64,000 nucleotides of DNA from Agapetus fuscipes. Taxonomy: Eukaryota > Arthropoda > Insecta > Trichoptera > Glossosomatidae. Of this stretch, positions 1 to 10,485 are shown in pieces; the stretch's first letter is position 1, and each line of letters begins with the position of its first letter. Made by a program: the position numbers and the translations under genes. The notes under the pieces are model-generated. The model did no database searches. It had not been told where the DNA came from and saw only the letters and a program-made list of their open reading frames with translations. The DNA lies in NCBI GenBank assembly GCA_951799405.1, contig OX637359.1, positions 2,290,201 through 2,354,200 on the forward strand, given 5' to 3'.

Positions 1-200
1 GGTACACAACAGGGATATTCCATGTTTGTAAGAATTAATCAGTGTTATTCATTAGATTCCACCCATGCCAGCTTAGTGCATGGTTTCCAGAATCCATTTC
101 ATGTCTGTATAAAGACTAAGTTAAACCAACATCAAAAGAAGGTTATTCATTCGCCAAATATAGTATTTTTTTTTTTAAGAAAGCCTATGCGGGAGACTCC

Positions 201-775
201 CTAGATTCGAGAGACTGGGTCTTTGACACTTGTTATAGTGCCGCAGAGGTGTTGGTGATGTGGCAGTTGTCCATGTCCGGATGCAGGGCCGTTAGCTGCG
301 CAGTGCTGTGGTGTGTGTGGCGTTGCTTTGTTTTGAGACACTGAGAGGAAATGGCGATTCATGTTGGATTTGAAAAGGGCAAGGTTAAATTGGGATGGAA
401 ACACAGATACCGGTAACACATTCCATAAGCGGGCAGTTTGGCAAAGGAATGAGTCGTGAAAACGCCAAGTTCTCATAGTTTAGATATCGACTGCAAATGG
501 TTGAATGTGAGCCATTCTACGAGTTGCCCTTGTTGTGACGAGAGGAGGGGGTATAAGTGAGGATATTTCATCAGAGCAGATGCCATTGTAGTACCTTTAG
601 AAGAGAATGATCATTCCAACTTTCCTTCTGTGCTCAAGAGGGTGTAGGTTGGCTGTGAGAATGGGATCATCAATCAGCTTCACCGCTCTTCTTTGCACAG
701 AATCAAGTTGGTCACACAGCCTCTTTGGTATACTGGACCAGAGATGGCTGTTATTCTTACCTTGAATTGTTTTAC
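201..775 (-). pseudogene. RT C-terminal relic X (Jockey-like, unit 1)
   Basis: Reverse-strand reading gives a typical non-LTR RT C-terminal tail: a segment with LCDQLDSVQRRAVKLIDD near 640-720, TTRATRRMAHIQ near 500-550, then RLWNVLPVSVFPSQF and FKSNMNRHFLS at 330-450. Catalytic RT motifs are absent, so this is a 5'-truncated end. Stops occur near 618 and at 479 in this unit; the second is absent from the unit 3 and 4 copies, where a longer frame survives. No function is expected. Confidence 0.7.
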
Positions 776-1104
776 CGGTAGGTTTCTCAACTAAAAAAAA
801 TACAAATACACTACGTCTGAAAATGTACTATACCAATACAATAAAGTAACTATACCAGTTTGTTTTCATTTTTTGACATCTTTTTGGAGCATTTGAGGAA
901 CCACTGAATGCCTCTGAGCGTATCTGAACTTATTTGGTATGAGCGACATGTCGAATGAGAAAATAATATAGTCAACTGCGACAGCAAATGGGAGACAAAA
1001 TGGAAACAAATATTGTTCTAAGCATTAATTTAAACATGACTTCACACTGGCACCACCTTCTAGCTGAGGACAGAAAACAGAGCTGAGAACAGAAAAAAAA
1101 GAAA

Positions 1105-1609
1105 TTGATTATTTTTCAATAAAAATTAAAAAATAAAAGAAATTAAAAACTTTGTTTTATTCCACTTTTATTGTTTTTGAGTATGTTACAAACGTTTTCG
1201 GAATACCTTCCATCATCGGGTAACAACAATTACTAAAATCAAACTTAAAAATTAAGACATGGGTGTGGGATCTATTGGTGGTAAGGGAGGGGGTAGCAAG
1301 GTAGGTATGTGGGAGGGAGATGGTGAGTTTTGGGGCGGAGTTAATATTGTTAGGAGAGGAGACGTAATGGCGGGAAGTTGAATATTTAGCATATTACTTT
1401 TATTTCTATGTTTATTTATCTCTAATATTTCTAATATGTCTTACCCGATGATGGAAGGTATTCCGAAAACGTTTGTAACATACTCAAAAACAATAAAAGT
1501 GGAATAAAACAAAGTTTTTAATTTCTTTTATTTTTTAATTTTTATTGAAAAATAATCAATTTTTTAAAATGAATTTCCACAGTGTTTCACAAAAATCTTT
1601 TCAAAATTT
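1105..1609. mobile_element. Foldback element F1 (Penelope-like arms)
   Basis: Two perfect inverted arms of about 120 bp (1103-1222 and 1441-1560) flank a G-rich core, followed by an about 50-bp extension with AATTTCCACAGTGT. An 11-bp direct repeat, AAAAAAAGAAA, flanks it at 1094-1104 and 1610-1620. Unit 3 near 49845 has the empty site. Each arm carries CGATGATGGAAGG then TTCCGAAAACG, resembling a hammerhead core. Arms plus a one-sided extension recall Penelope-like pseudo-LTRs; this assignment is inference. Confidence 0.7.
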
Positions 1610-1768
1610 AAAAAAAGAAAGGCTCAGAAAACCGAAAAGATGGGCCTATCGCTTGTACAAGGGGCAAGTTTTTATTTTTTTTATTTATAGTAAACGGCTG
1701 AAGCCCTTTACATTTTAAGATTAACAGAAGTAGTACAGAAGTTTGTTGCTTACAAATTTGATGTATAA

Positions 1769-2032
1769 AATATTTTTCAGGGTTCGGTGGTTAACACAGT
1801 GAAAGTCCATTGTATATTAATTAAATAACACACAGTTTTAATTCACTTTTATTTTATTTAAATTATGTCTAACGTTTTCGCCTAAAAAGGCATCCTCAGG
1901 ACAATGACAATCAAAATTTAATTTTTTTTGATTGTCATTGTCCTGAGGATGCCTTTTTAGGCGAAAACGTTAGACATAATTTAAATAAAATAAAAGTGAA
2001 TTAAAACTGTGTGTTATTTAATTAATATAATA
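1769..2032. mobile_element. Foldback element F2 (hammerhead-like arms)
   Basis: Inverted arms of about 100 bp (1816-1915 and 1926-2026) surround a 10-bp loop. The 11-bp TSD TTGATGTATAA lies at 1758-1768 and 2033-2043, and unit 3 (near 49985) carries the uninterrupted sequence. Arms contain CCTGAGGATGCC and GGCGAAAACGTT, with TGTC before and GACA after. The left extension includes CACAGTGAAAGTCC, matching extensions of F1 and F3. Confidence 0.75.
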
Positions 2033-2149
2033 TTGATGTATAAATATTATGATTATTACAAGATACATATTATGAATATAAAAAGATTAAAAATAAATGT
2101 ATAAAAAATAAGTGATCAGTAAGAAAAGAGAAATAAAACATAAATCAAG

Positions 2150-2575
2150 AAGAATTACATGATAAAATAGATTTTAATGAATTTCTATAAATTCCGATGG
2201 ACATACCAAAAATATCTATATCATCATTAGTTAGATAATCATTACCGAGTCAATGAAGCCGATACATCATAGTATGCATTATAAATGTTTTTGTTGCAAC
2301 GTCGCAGTGGAATATATTTCGACTTCTTGTTCGACTCGGTGTGTGTATGATATTCAATAATTCAGGGCTGTCCACCAATGAATTAACAACTTTATACAAA
2401 AAAAAAAATCATGAAATATTCTGCGATTTTCCAAAGTTTCAAGATTCAAAAAATTTAACAAAAAACTATAGTTCAAGTCATCAAAACGAACATTTAATTT
2501 AAAATTTACAAATCTTAAAAATCTTTTTTGGATACGCTCTATAGCATTACAATGAAGCTTGCAATTTACCTTACT
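2150..2575 (-). pseudogene. RT C-terminal relic Y (unit 1)
   Basis: The reverse strand reads as an RT C-terminal region different from relic X: IERIQKRFLRFVNFK, then LENRRIFHDFFFLYKVVN and DIDIFGMSIGIYRNSLKSIL. A TGA interrupts it near 2255 and polymerase motifs are missing. Copies lie near 50105-50525 and 63010-63430. It is probably a 5'-truncated Jockey-type insertion that predates the array. Confidence 0.6.
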
Positions 2576-2624
2576 TTAATTTTAATTTGATTTTAAGTTT
2601 TTCAATTATTTCACTTTCACACAC

Positions 2625-3111
2625 GACCGGTCCGTAGTTAAGTGATAACACTTTGTACTCTGAATGGAAGGTTGTGGGTTTGAATCCCGGCGGAGCACAA
2701 AAAAATATCATTTATATTTTTAAACTTGCACTTGGCTGGGTTGAAAAATTCATAAGGATTTACCAATGACTGGTGATCAAAAAGTCCATCCAGCCTTACA
2801 GCAACTGGGTCTTACTTGAGAATTGGCGCTTTGTAGCGACGACGACCAAGCTTGTAAAAAAGGTTGATAGCTCAATTGGTAGAATGCTTGCATTCAATGC
2901 CGAGAGCAAAGGTTCGATCTCAAGGTTTACTCAGCCTTCACAAGAAATGAGAACCAGTCCCCCCGGGAGCTAGGAAACCCCCACTTCAACTGAAAGTGGT
3001 TGGTGTGAGGCCCCCTTACCCATAAAAATAAATAGGTCCTGAAACGCCACATGCGCCCCCTTCGGGGATAAGGCAGGCAAGAAGTTACACAATATGTGTA
3101 GCTTAGTTGCG
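2625..3111 (+). mobile_element. Composite SINE with two tRNA-like modules, copy 1
   Basis: The head at 2625-2700 has a pol III A-box-like TAGTTAAGTGATAACA and B-box-like GGTTTGAATCCC. A body with TTACAGCAACTGGGTCTT leads to a second tRNA-like module at 2862-2935 (TAGCTCAATTGGTAGA, GGTTCGATCTC). The 3' part ends TGTAGCTTAGTTGCG. No coding capacity is seen. Confidence 0.75.
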
Positions 3112-3150
3112 TTCGCGTTCACTTTCCAAAAAAATTATGTTCCTACACAA

Positions 3151-3370
3151 ATAGGTTGGTATGAGGCTCACCCCTCATGCTGTAAAAACATGTTTCACTT
3201 TTGCCATCCCAGTTTCAGGAAAGGGTAGCAGGAGTTGCCAGATATATATTCATGTGAGGTTTTTTTTGTAAGTACACATGCAGCATGTGTGAGCGCGAGC
3301 TTACATGTGTGTGCCTGTTGGGGTACATTAAATATAAGCCATGTGTTTGCCATGTTTGCAACCAAGATTA
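3151..3370 (+). repeat. R240 repeat, copy in block A
   Basis: R240 is a ~240-bp repeat running from TAGGTTGGTATGAGGCT to GCAGCTTAGATTA. This copy is diverged (CTCACCCCTCATGC in place of CTGACCACCCATAC) and ends TTGCAACCAAGATTA. It directly follows the SINE in units 1, 2 and 3. Confidence 0.75.
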
Positions 3371-3479
3371 AGGTACCATTCTAATGATAACAAAGATAAG
3401 TAATTGATATTGTGTGTATTAAAGATTTAATCTTGCAATGTAATATTTGTTTGTATTTCCACAAAATAACCTCCTAAGT

Positions 3480-3873
3480 CACAGATAATCCATGGCTCAA
3501 CCACCACCTAACGTGAATCTCCATACAACCCCCATCTCTCAAAACACAAATCTCAAATGAACTTACTTGCGCCCTGCAACTCTTGCCGATCTTTGGAGGA
3601 ACAGGAGTGACATTTGAAAAGTCAACCATTTTTTACACTATGGGAGCAACATACAGGACTATTAAGTTAGGTAACTCTAATAATGAACTATGTTTTACAA
3701 GTGTAATAAATAGTAATTGAAGGAAAACCATATAGAAATTTGTATTGAAAATAAGTGACGTCACAAGGCCGATATGCTAGGGCAGGGGTCGGAAAAGCCA
3801 AAAATGACAATTTACCCAGTTTCAATGTTGCAAAGAGCCACAAATTGCTTTCTTGTCCGCAGTTTCCTTGACT
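3480..3873. other. Unit backbone spacer with hAT-end relic
   Basis: No coding frame is supported here. From about 3783 GCAGGGGTCGG followed by AAAGCCAAAAATGAC looks like the end of an old hAT element. Unit 2 at 32501 retains a longer end, CAGGGGTCGGCAACCTTTTG. The segment is shared by units 1, 2 and 3, and its inverted copy forms the 56.4-56.7 kb palindrome arm. Confidence 0.45.
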
Positions 3874-4120
3874 GATAGGTTGGTATGAGGTTGACCACCC
3901 ATACTGTAAAAATGGTACACTTTGTCAATGTCACCCCTGTTTCAGGGAAGGTCGGCAACAAGAGTTGCAGGGCTTATGTTCATTTGAGATTGTTTTTTTT
4001 TTATATTGTAGGTCCACATGCGGCATGTGTGAGCGCGAAATTATGCGTGTCTTCTTGTGGGAATACGCTTAATATGAATCTGAAATGATAGGTATACCTA
4101 TATCTTTGCAGCTTAGATTT
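3874..4120 (+). repeat. R240 repeat upstream of exon 1
   Basis: Full-length copy from ATAGGTTGGTATGAGG to TTTGCAGCTTAGATT. It lies about 390 bp upstream of the exon 1 ATG and is also present in units 2 and 3. Confidence 0.8.
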
Positions 4121-4305
4121 AATTTCTGTTTCGCAGCCATCAGTGACACTGTCTTGAGGCGCTCGTACAAAAATTGATTACAAAAACAAGCATATTATAC
4201 GAAGGGGGGAAATGTTTGTAAAAGAATGTGGGTTTTGATACTTTAAAAAAATACCAATATTTTTCTTATCCAAGAAAATATAGACATTATTACAAAAAAC
4301 ATAGG

Positions 4306-4313
4306 TATCGATA
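4306..4313. promoter_or_regulatory. TATCGATA motif upstream of exon 1
   Basis: The palindrome TATCGATA lies 200 bp upstream of the ATG, with a second ATCGAT at about 4323-4328. This is the DRE/DREF-type core promoter motif of insects. It is conserved in the unit 2 copy. It could instead be the end of an old transposon rich in the same word. Confidence 0.3.
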
Positions 4314-4512
4314 CTTTTGATAATCGATAGATTACGCTCATCTGTGGCCCATCCCTACACCACTGTCACAAAATTCTGTTCAAAAAGTTGAAAAGTAGGA
4401 ATCCGCAGGAAAAAGAAGGAATTCTGTTGTAGAATGTATCGCGGTTTATATTTGCATTTGCACATTAACTGTTAGCTGGTCAATGTATGTGAGTGTTGTT
4501 TAGTTGATTACC

Positions 4513-4762
4513 ATGGATATTGTTAAGCAAGAACAGGATTCTGACCCGGAGTCAGCGGATCCACAACTAGTGCACTTGTGCGAACAAATAGACATTGAAG
4601 AGAGCGATGTGAAGCAAGAGAGACTGGCTCGAGAGAGGGACTGGGAAGCCGAGGACTCTGTACTGGATAAGATAAAGAATGAGTGCGCTGCCTCTCCACC
4701 TTCTGGCTTGTTGAAGGACTGCCGCGTACTTGTGGCCAGAATCAATGTGGCGGGACATTCAG
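4513..4762 (+). CDS. Zinc-finger gene 1, coding exon 1
   Basis: This exon encodes the N-terminus of a predicted nuclear DNA-binding protein. ATG at 4513 is in a good context (ACCATGG) and follows an in-frame TAG at 4501-4503, so it is the first Met. The 83 residues begin MDIVKQEQDSDPESADPQ, are acidic and resemble the KQE-containing leaders of insect zinc-finger proteins; no finger or KRAB-like box is recognisable. The exon ends CATTCAG before GTAACTGG and leaves one base (phase 1). Exon 2 at 15045 begins with the two complementary bases, giving Gly at the junction and a 455-residue protein. The 10.3-kb intron is filled with transposons. The copy at 34796-35045 differs by one residue (Pro to Thr). 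Confidence 0.75.
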
Positions 4763-4992
4763 GTAACTGGGCGCGCGCTCCATTATATAGACGTTGTTGT
4801 TTTGTGGATGCAATCAACTATTTTACATTTACGCTTTCAATATATAAACAAAACTGAGAATTCATCTTTTCTACACAAAACAAGATCCTGATGTGTTTTT
4901 ATCTAGAATAAAACTTCACTTAAGTACTTCAACATCCTTTTTTCATCTTCTTCAGACTAAACGTCACTGAATTCAGGGTTTTTTCTCATTTC

Positions 4993-5070
4993 TGACTCCC
5001 TCGGGGGGAATCGAACCCTTGCTCTCTGCACAGAATGCAAGCATTCTTCCAACTGAGCTATCGTGTGTTA
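4993..5070 (-). repeat. tRNA-like sequence
   Basis: Reverse strand shows GATAGCTCAGTTGGAAGAA and GGGTTCGATTCCCCCCGAG, resembling pol III A and B boxes. The expected acceptor-stem halves do not pair, so it is a tRNA-derived relic related to the second module of the composite SINE, not a functional tRNA. The unit 2 copy is at 35275-35352. Confidence 0.5.
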
Positions 5071-5230
5071 GTGTGTAATTTTGATGGATATTATAGTTTA
5101 ACGAGGTGATTCTAGTCCAAAATAAAAATCTGATTTAATTTTTGCAAAATAAGTTTTGAAAATTTTGACCAGTTTCGAAACGTACTAAGTATATGCGATC
5201 CATCAATGGAATTGTAGCCCCCGTAATGTC

Positions 5231-5320
5231 GTGTGTCTTCTACAAAGAAGAACCACAAACTGATGGTGGTTCTTTTTTGTAGAAGACACGTCTCCTGAGG
5301 ACGGCGGATATGACTCCAAC
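5231..5320. repeat. Hairpin with hammerhead-like tail
   Basis: GTGTCTTCTACAAAGAAGAA pairs with its reverse complement around 5264-5288 over about 24 bp with small mismatches. It is followed by CTCCTGAGGACGG and CCAACGAAACGTAGAG, words similar to those in the foldback arms. It is probably a remnant of the same class of element. A copy lies at 35508-35600. Confidence 0.45.
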
Positions 5321-5672
5321 GAAACGTAGAGAAAATCGTTCTTCTCTTTTGCACGGTCAGTAAAATCCGTTTTTTTTCATTACATAAATAGTTAAATTCA
5401 TTCATAATATTATCATATTCAATTGTTTCAACACGGCATACCATCAACATGCAATTGTCAATGCTCAATACGGGATTGTCCAAAAAATCCCTATAGACAA
5501 TCGGTGGGAAATCAATATACGCTGGTGTCAAAAGCTTGTGCAGGGAACCTACGTCGTACTTACAGGATATCATGCACACATACACACAAGACTAAAAGAG
5601 GGACACAACTCTAAATCCCGTCCCACCCAGAACCAGCCCGAATGACTTTTTTTCACCTTGTTATTCCATAAT

Positions 5673-5817
5673 AGATAGATGTCGTGGTAGAGGAAGACCT
5701 AGAAAGGTATGGATTGACTAAATTCTTGAAATAGCGAATGAATGGGATATCCAGAGTCATAATAAAAGGAGAGCTTGTATGAAAAAGGTTATGATTCGGA
5801 ATGAAATGAAAGAAGTA
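5673..5817 (+). pseudogene. RTE-type ORF C-terminal relic
   Basis: The forward strand reads CRGRGRPRKVW, then EIANEWDIQSHNKRR and MKKV, matching the C-terminus of the RTE element at 12816-14407. Its frame has stops and it is interrupted by R240 at 5818-6051. RTE-like sequence (TATGCAAGG...GGCGGTTAA) resumes at 6050-6090. Confidence 0.7.
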
Positions 5818-6051
5818 TCTAATCTAAGCTGCAAGGATATATACCATTTAAGATTTACATCAAATGCATTCCCACAAGCAGACATATATAATTTCGCGCT
5901 AACACATGCCGCATGTGGACCTACATTATAAGAACCCATCTCAAATGAACATAAGCCCTGCAACTCTTGCCGTCCTTCCCTGAGACAGGGGTGACATTGG
6001 CAAAGTGAACCATTTTTTCACAGTATGGGTGGTCAGCCACATACCAACCTA
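5818..6051 (-). repeat. R240 repeat inserted in RTE relic
   Basis: A complete copy from TCTAATCTAAGC to ACCAACCTA splits RTE-derived sequence exactly between GAAGTA and TGCAAGG. This shows that R240 can insert as a discrete unit. The flanks allow either a TA duplication or an A/T target without duplication. Confidence 0.75.
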
Positions 6052-6207
6052 TGCAAGGGTTTATCTGTAATTCTGGCGGTTAAGGCTAAGGCTTTCAAAA
6101 TTTTAATTCACATATTTTAAATAATATGTTTTGTAGATTTTATTTTCATTGTTTTTTTTTAATTAGTCAGAAATTGTGCCTGAATGTTGTCATGTGTCGC
6201 TTTATAA

Positions 6208-6460
6208 GTCGCTGTTATGGCCGAGGGGGGCAAGTGGGCTGATCTTTATAGCGTGTTTGCAATAGAACAACATTGGTTCGATCCCCGCCTGGTTCATTTG
6301 ACCATAACTTGGACCCTGGTTCAACAGATGTTATTGGGTATTTATTAATTAATAATTCATTAGAATAATCAATACCTAGTGAAATATTAATTGATGATAT
6401 TAAAACCTGTTTCTGGCCAGGCAAAATAGGTTGGTGAATTGCATTCCTCTTCACAAATCT
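6208..6460 (+). mobile_element. SINE with Ser/Leu-tRNA-like head
   Basis: GTCGCTGTTATGGCCGAGGG and GGTTCGATCCCCGCC resemble the A and B boxes of a class II tRNA. A non-coding body of about 170 bp follows. The second copy is at 37811-38062 in unit 2. TSDs were not resolved. Confidence 0.5.
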
Positions 6461-6556
6461 TTTTTTTTTAATTTAAATTAAAAATTTAATTGATTGTTTA
6501 CTTTATGTAGGTACTTAAGTAATGTTCTGTAATTAATTGTTTGTGTTCCTTTTCTA

Positions 6557-6796
6557 ATAGCTTGGTATGAGGCTGACCACCCATACTGTAAAAAAATGGT
6601 TCACTTTGCTAATGTCACCCCTGTTACAGGGAAGGTCGGCAAGAGTTGCAGAGCTTATGTTCATTTGAGATTGAGTTTTATATTGTTGGTTCAAATTCAG
6701 CATGTTGAAGTGCATACTTATATGTGTCGGCTTGTGGGAATGCATTTAATATAAATCTTACGATGTGTTATATATCTTTGCAACTTAGATTATAGT
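6557..6796 (+). repeat. R240 repeat
   Basis: Starts ATAGCTTGGTATGAGGC and ends TTTGCAACTTAGATTATAG. The equivalent copy in unit 2 is split by an LTR-like insertion at 38575. Confidence 0.8.
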
Positions 6797-6982
6797 TTAT
6801 TGTGATTGCGCGGGGAATGAGGTATGAGGAGAGAATGGAGAGGGGCTCATACGTCATCCTTAGCATATTATGTGCACAGGAACCTTTAGTTATAACAAAC
6901 ATTATTATTTCTATATCAACCAGTATATTGGTGTGTGTCACTGCGTACATACTATTATGTAATGTGTTAGCAGCTCAGCCTG

Positions 6983-7480
6983 CACCGGTCCGTAGCTCAG
7001 TGGTAACACTGCGGACTCTGAATGGGAAGGTTGTGGGTTCGATTTTCTGGCGGAGCACAAAAAATATACCATTTTTATTTTCAAATTTGCTCTTCGCCGA
7101 GTTGAAAAATTCATAAAACCTTTACCAATGACCGGTCACCAAAGGTCCATCCAGCCTTACAGCAACTGGGTCTTGCTTGAGAATTGGCGCTTTTTAGCGA
7201 CGACGATCAAGCTCGTAAAAAAAGGTCGATAGCTCAATTGGTAGAATGCTTGCATTCCATGCCGAGAGCAAGGGTTCGATCTCAAAGGTTTACTCAGCCT
7301 TCACAAGAAATGAGAACCAGCCCCCCTGAGAGCTGGGAAACCCCCATTTCAACTGAAAGTGGTTGGTGTGAGGCCGGCCCCCTTACCTGTAAAAATAAAT
7401 AGGTTCCGAAGCGCCACATGCGACCTCTTCGGGTATAACGCAAGCAAGAAGTTACACTATATGTGTAGCTTAGTTGCGTT
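6983..7480 (+). mobile_element. Composite SINE, copy 2
   Basis: Best-preserved head: CGTAGCTCAGTGGTAACA and GGGTTCGATTTTC at 6990-7055. The second module at 7215-7290 has TAGCTCAATTGGTAGAATG. The 3' end reads TGTAGCTTAGTTGCGTT. The equivalent unit 2 copy at 43975 has the intact box GGTTCGATTCC. Confidence 0.8.
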
Positions 7481-7708
7481 TTAGCATCTTCAGTCAGTAA
7501 AATAGTTCAGAAAAGCTAAGTTTGCAATTCTATTTATATTTTTTCTCATTTTTTAAATGTAAATCTAATCTAATCTAAGCTGCAAAGATATATATATATC
7601 ATGTAAGATTTATATTAAATTCATTCCTACAAGCAGACATTTTTTTTTTTTTTTTTTTTTAAATTGTGCACAACAGGTTTCCCTAATTATAGTGCACCCT
7701 CTCAGCCA

Positions 7709-10121
7709 TCAACACGCTGGGAGAAAATCTCTGATTATATTTTTAAATTTATTTATATTGCAGTAGAATATATCTATATTAGAGTCATTTAAGAGTTTTA
7801 TACTCCGAGTTACAGGATGCTGTGCAACGACATCTGTACGGCTTTTCGGTACACAAAATAAATTATGCCCTCGCCCACGGTTGTAGTCGTCTGGCACATA
7901 CAACCTATAGCTCTCCAACAGGGTGGGACTGTCTATTAAGCCGTTGATGACTTTATGAGAGAGCACCATAAGGAACCCGTTGCGCCTGGTTTCCAGGCTT
8001 CTGAAACCTGTTTCCCGAAGTAGCTCCTCATGATGCATATATTGCGGATAATTTCCACGTATCCTCATGAGGAGGTACCTCAGGAATTTCTTTTGGATTT
8101 GTTCCAACATATTGATATATTTTTGCTGATGAGGCGTCCACACCTCAACAGCGTATTCCAGTTTGGACCGTATAACGCAGCTAAATACGTCCACCATCGC
8201 TCTGGGCTCAGTGAGCAGTTTACACACTCTGATCACCAGTCCCAGAAGCTGGTAGCACTTAGTAGTCAGCTGCGCTATATGGCTAGAGAAGCTCAGTCCT
8301 GGATCAAAAACAACTCCCAGATCCCGTATTGATTCTACACGAGACAATAATTGCCCACCAATACTGTACTCATGCAAGATGGGTCTAAAAGATTTACTAA
8401 AGGACATTGAGACACATTTCTTTGAATTAAAGATGAGCTTGTTTTTCTCAGCCCAAGCTGCTAATGCATCTAAATCTTCTTGTAGATTTATGCAGTCGTG
8501 AGTATCTACGACTTTCACATAAATTTTTAGATCGTCTGCATAAAGGAGACAAGAGCTGTGTTTAATATGATCAATTATGTCATTAATGAAAATAATAAAC
8601 GCCAAAGGACCCAAATTTGATCCTTGTGGAACGCCTGAGAATGGTTGAAAGGTGTTTGAGGTAAAACCATTAATGTTGACGTACTGTTGCCTGTTCCTTA
8701 GATAGGAGGCAAAGAATAATAACAGGGATTTGGAGAATCCAAGTATGTGCATTTTCTCAAGAAGAATATCGTGATCTACCTGATCAAATGCTTTAGAGAA
8801 ATCCGTATACACTACATCTGTCTGGAGCTGAGAATCCAGATTAGATGCTACGTCTTTACTAATAGTTAGAAGATTAGAGACAGTAGATCTTTTTGGCAGG
8901 AAGCCATGTTGATGAATAGTGATACGGGATTTAATATTTTCAATTAGATTCTTATGAATCAAACTTTCAAATATTTTAGCAAATGTTGATAGTATAGAGA
9001 TTGGTCTATAGTTATGAACATCTGTTTTAGAATCAGATTTATGTATAGGAATGACTTTGGTGAGTTTCCAAATTTGCGGAAAAGTGCAATTTTCTATACA
9101 TGAATTTAGAATAAATGTTAAGGGTTTTGCTATGGATTTAGAAATTGCCAAGATGACTTTTGGTGGAATATTATCAGGACCTGCTGCTTTGTTGGGATTT
9201 ATGCCAACTAAGCAAGATTGTACCTCATCCAATGTGAACAGATCTATGCTGATATTATTCGTATTGCATAGTGGCAGTTTATTAAGCATGGATTCCACAT
9301 CTAATTCGGGGATCTGAGAGCTGTAGACGGATTGAAAGTATTCTGAGAACCTTTCACAGACTGATTGAGGATCAGTTGTTATACGGTCTCCATCCATCAG
9401 TGTAGGGAACGAGTCACCATCTTTCCTAACCGATGTGACATACTTCCAAAATTCCCTAGAACCACTTCCGATCCCGAACTGAATTTTATCAAGGTAGGAC
9501 TTACGAGCATTCTTGATATCTTTTTTCAATTGAGCGCGCTTTTGACAGAATTCAGAAAAAAATTGAGGTGTGTTATTCTTCCGGTATTTGTTATGTAAGC
9601 GCTGTTTGCATTTTATATCATCAATAATATCTCGTGTGAACCACGCTGGGTAAGTCCTACTTTGGTAATTAAATCTCTTTTTTTTAGGAGCACACAGAGA
9701 AAAAATCTTAAATAACACATTATAAAAATAAGTAACCGCATTATTAGCATTGTTCAAATTGTAAAGTACACTGAAATCATAATTATTAAGAATATCGCTA
9801 CATCTAATTAGGTCTAGGTATTTAAAATTAATATCATGATCAGTCGTGTTGGTTGCCTGTGTGTGTGTGCGTGCGATGCGCCGGCCTATTGTGCAGAGGC
9901 GCACCCCGCAGCTGCACCGACACAGAGAGCGTTGGGTGGTGACGATCTTCATACACCAACGGCTCTACACATCTAACCACATTACATTTTAATTTGTCAT
10001 TACATAGTACTAAATCTAACATTTTATCATAAGTATTTTTAACACAGTTGTACTGAGTAAGGCAGTTGCTCTCCAGGAAACATGAGTATTCCAGTATTGC
10101 AGAGTCGCCAATACTGGTCAT
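7709..10121 (-). pseudogene. Jockey-like ORF2, 3' part (endonuclease end + RT)
   Basis: The RT frame (7709 to about 9900) holds the polymerase: DFSKAFDQVDHDILL, SGVPQGSNLGP and LLYADDLKIYV are RT motifs with the catalytic Asp pair. The C-terminal domain includes the RLYVPDDYNRGR region. A second frame at 9840-10121 encodes the last endonuclease part (PLVYEDRHHPTL), so a frameshift at about 9850-9950 separates the domains. The protein would act in target-primed reverse transcription. It cannot be complete here because the endonuclease start is inverted at 10579. Confidence 0.85.
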
Positions 10122-10158
10122 GTTAAATAATTAATAAGGGCGAATATATGTCCTACAG

Positions 10159-10477
10159 CAGCGGTCCGCAACCTTTTTGATATTGCGACCCCAAAATTCA
10201 AAAAAGAGTTATGAGCGACCCCAGAAAAAAAAATCGCGGACGCGGGAGCGGTGAGGTTGTGACGGGCGGGATTGGACAGGTCGTTCAGTCGTAATTATTT
10301 TTGATTCTCTCCGTTTTAAGGACATTGTGTAATTGTGTATGTAAAGAGAGGTTATATTTTATGCATACACCTTAATAAAATTCGATAAGTACAGGACCTT
10401 GTTGACTTTTTTGGCGACCCCTTAAATATCTTTCGCGACCCCACACGGGGTCGCGACCCCAGGGTTGCGGACCGCTG
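10159..10477. mobile_element. hAT-type MITE, 319 bp
   Basis: Perfect 15-bp terminal inverted repeats CAGCGGTCCGCAACC and GGTTGCGGACCGCTG are flanked by a perfect 8-bp TSD, TCCTACAG (10151-10158, 10478-10485). The interior has GCGACCCC words near both ends and no ORF. It inserted after the Jockey copy, close to its inversion junction. TSD length and CAG-type ends identify hAT. Confidence 0.93.
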
Positions 10478-10485
10478 TCCTACAG

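Noticed and set aside
3885..4088. Short ORFs in R240 copies (also 5757-5963, 37360-37566, 12833-13045, 42304-42516)
   Set aside because: They recur only because R240 recurs. The reading frame is not preserved between copies and the repeat is inserted as non-coding 3' sequence.
4500..4817. Reverse-strand ORFs over exon 1 (also 34783-35100)
   Set aside because: Shadow frames of the conserved exon, with no splice or start context of their own.
4993..5070. Functional tRNA gene
   Set aside because: The A- and B-box-like words are present, but the acceptor-stem halves do not pair.
5112..5585. 157-codon reverse-strand ORF, copy at 35417-35863
   Set aside because: It crosses a hairpin and repeat sequence, resembles no family, and the unit 2 copy has a shifted C-terminus; probably chance.
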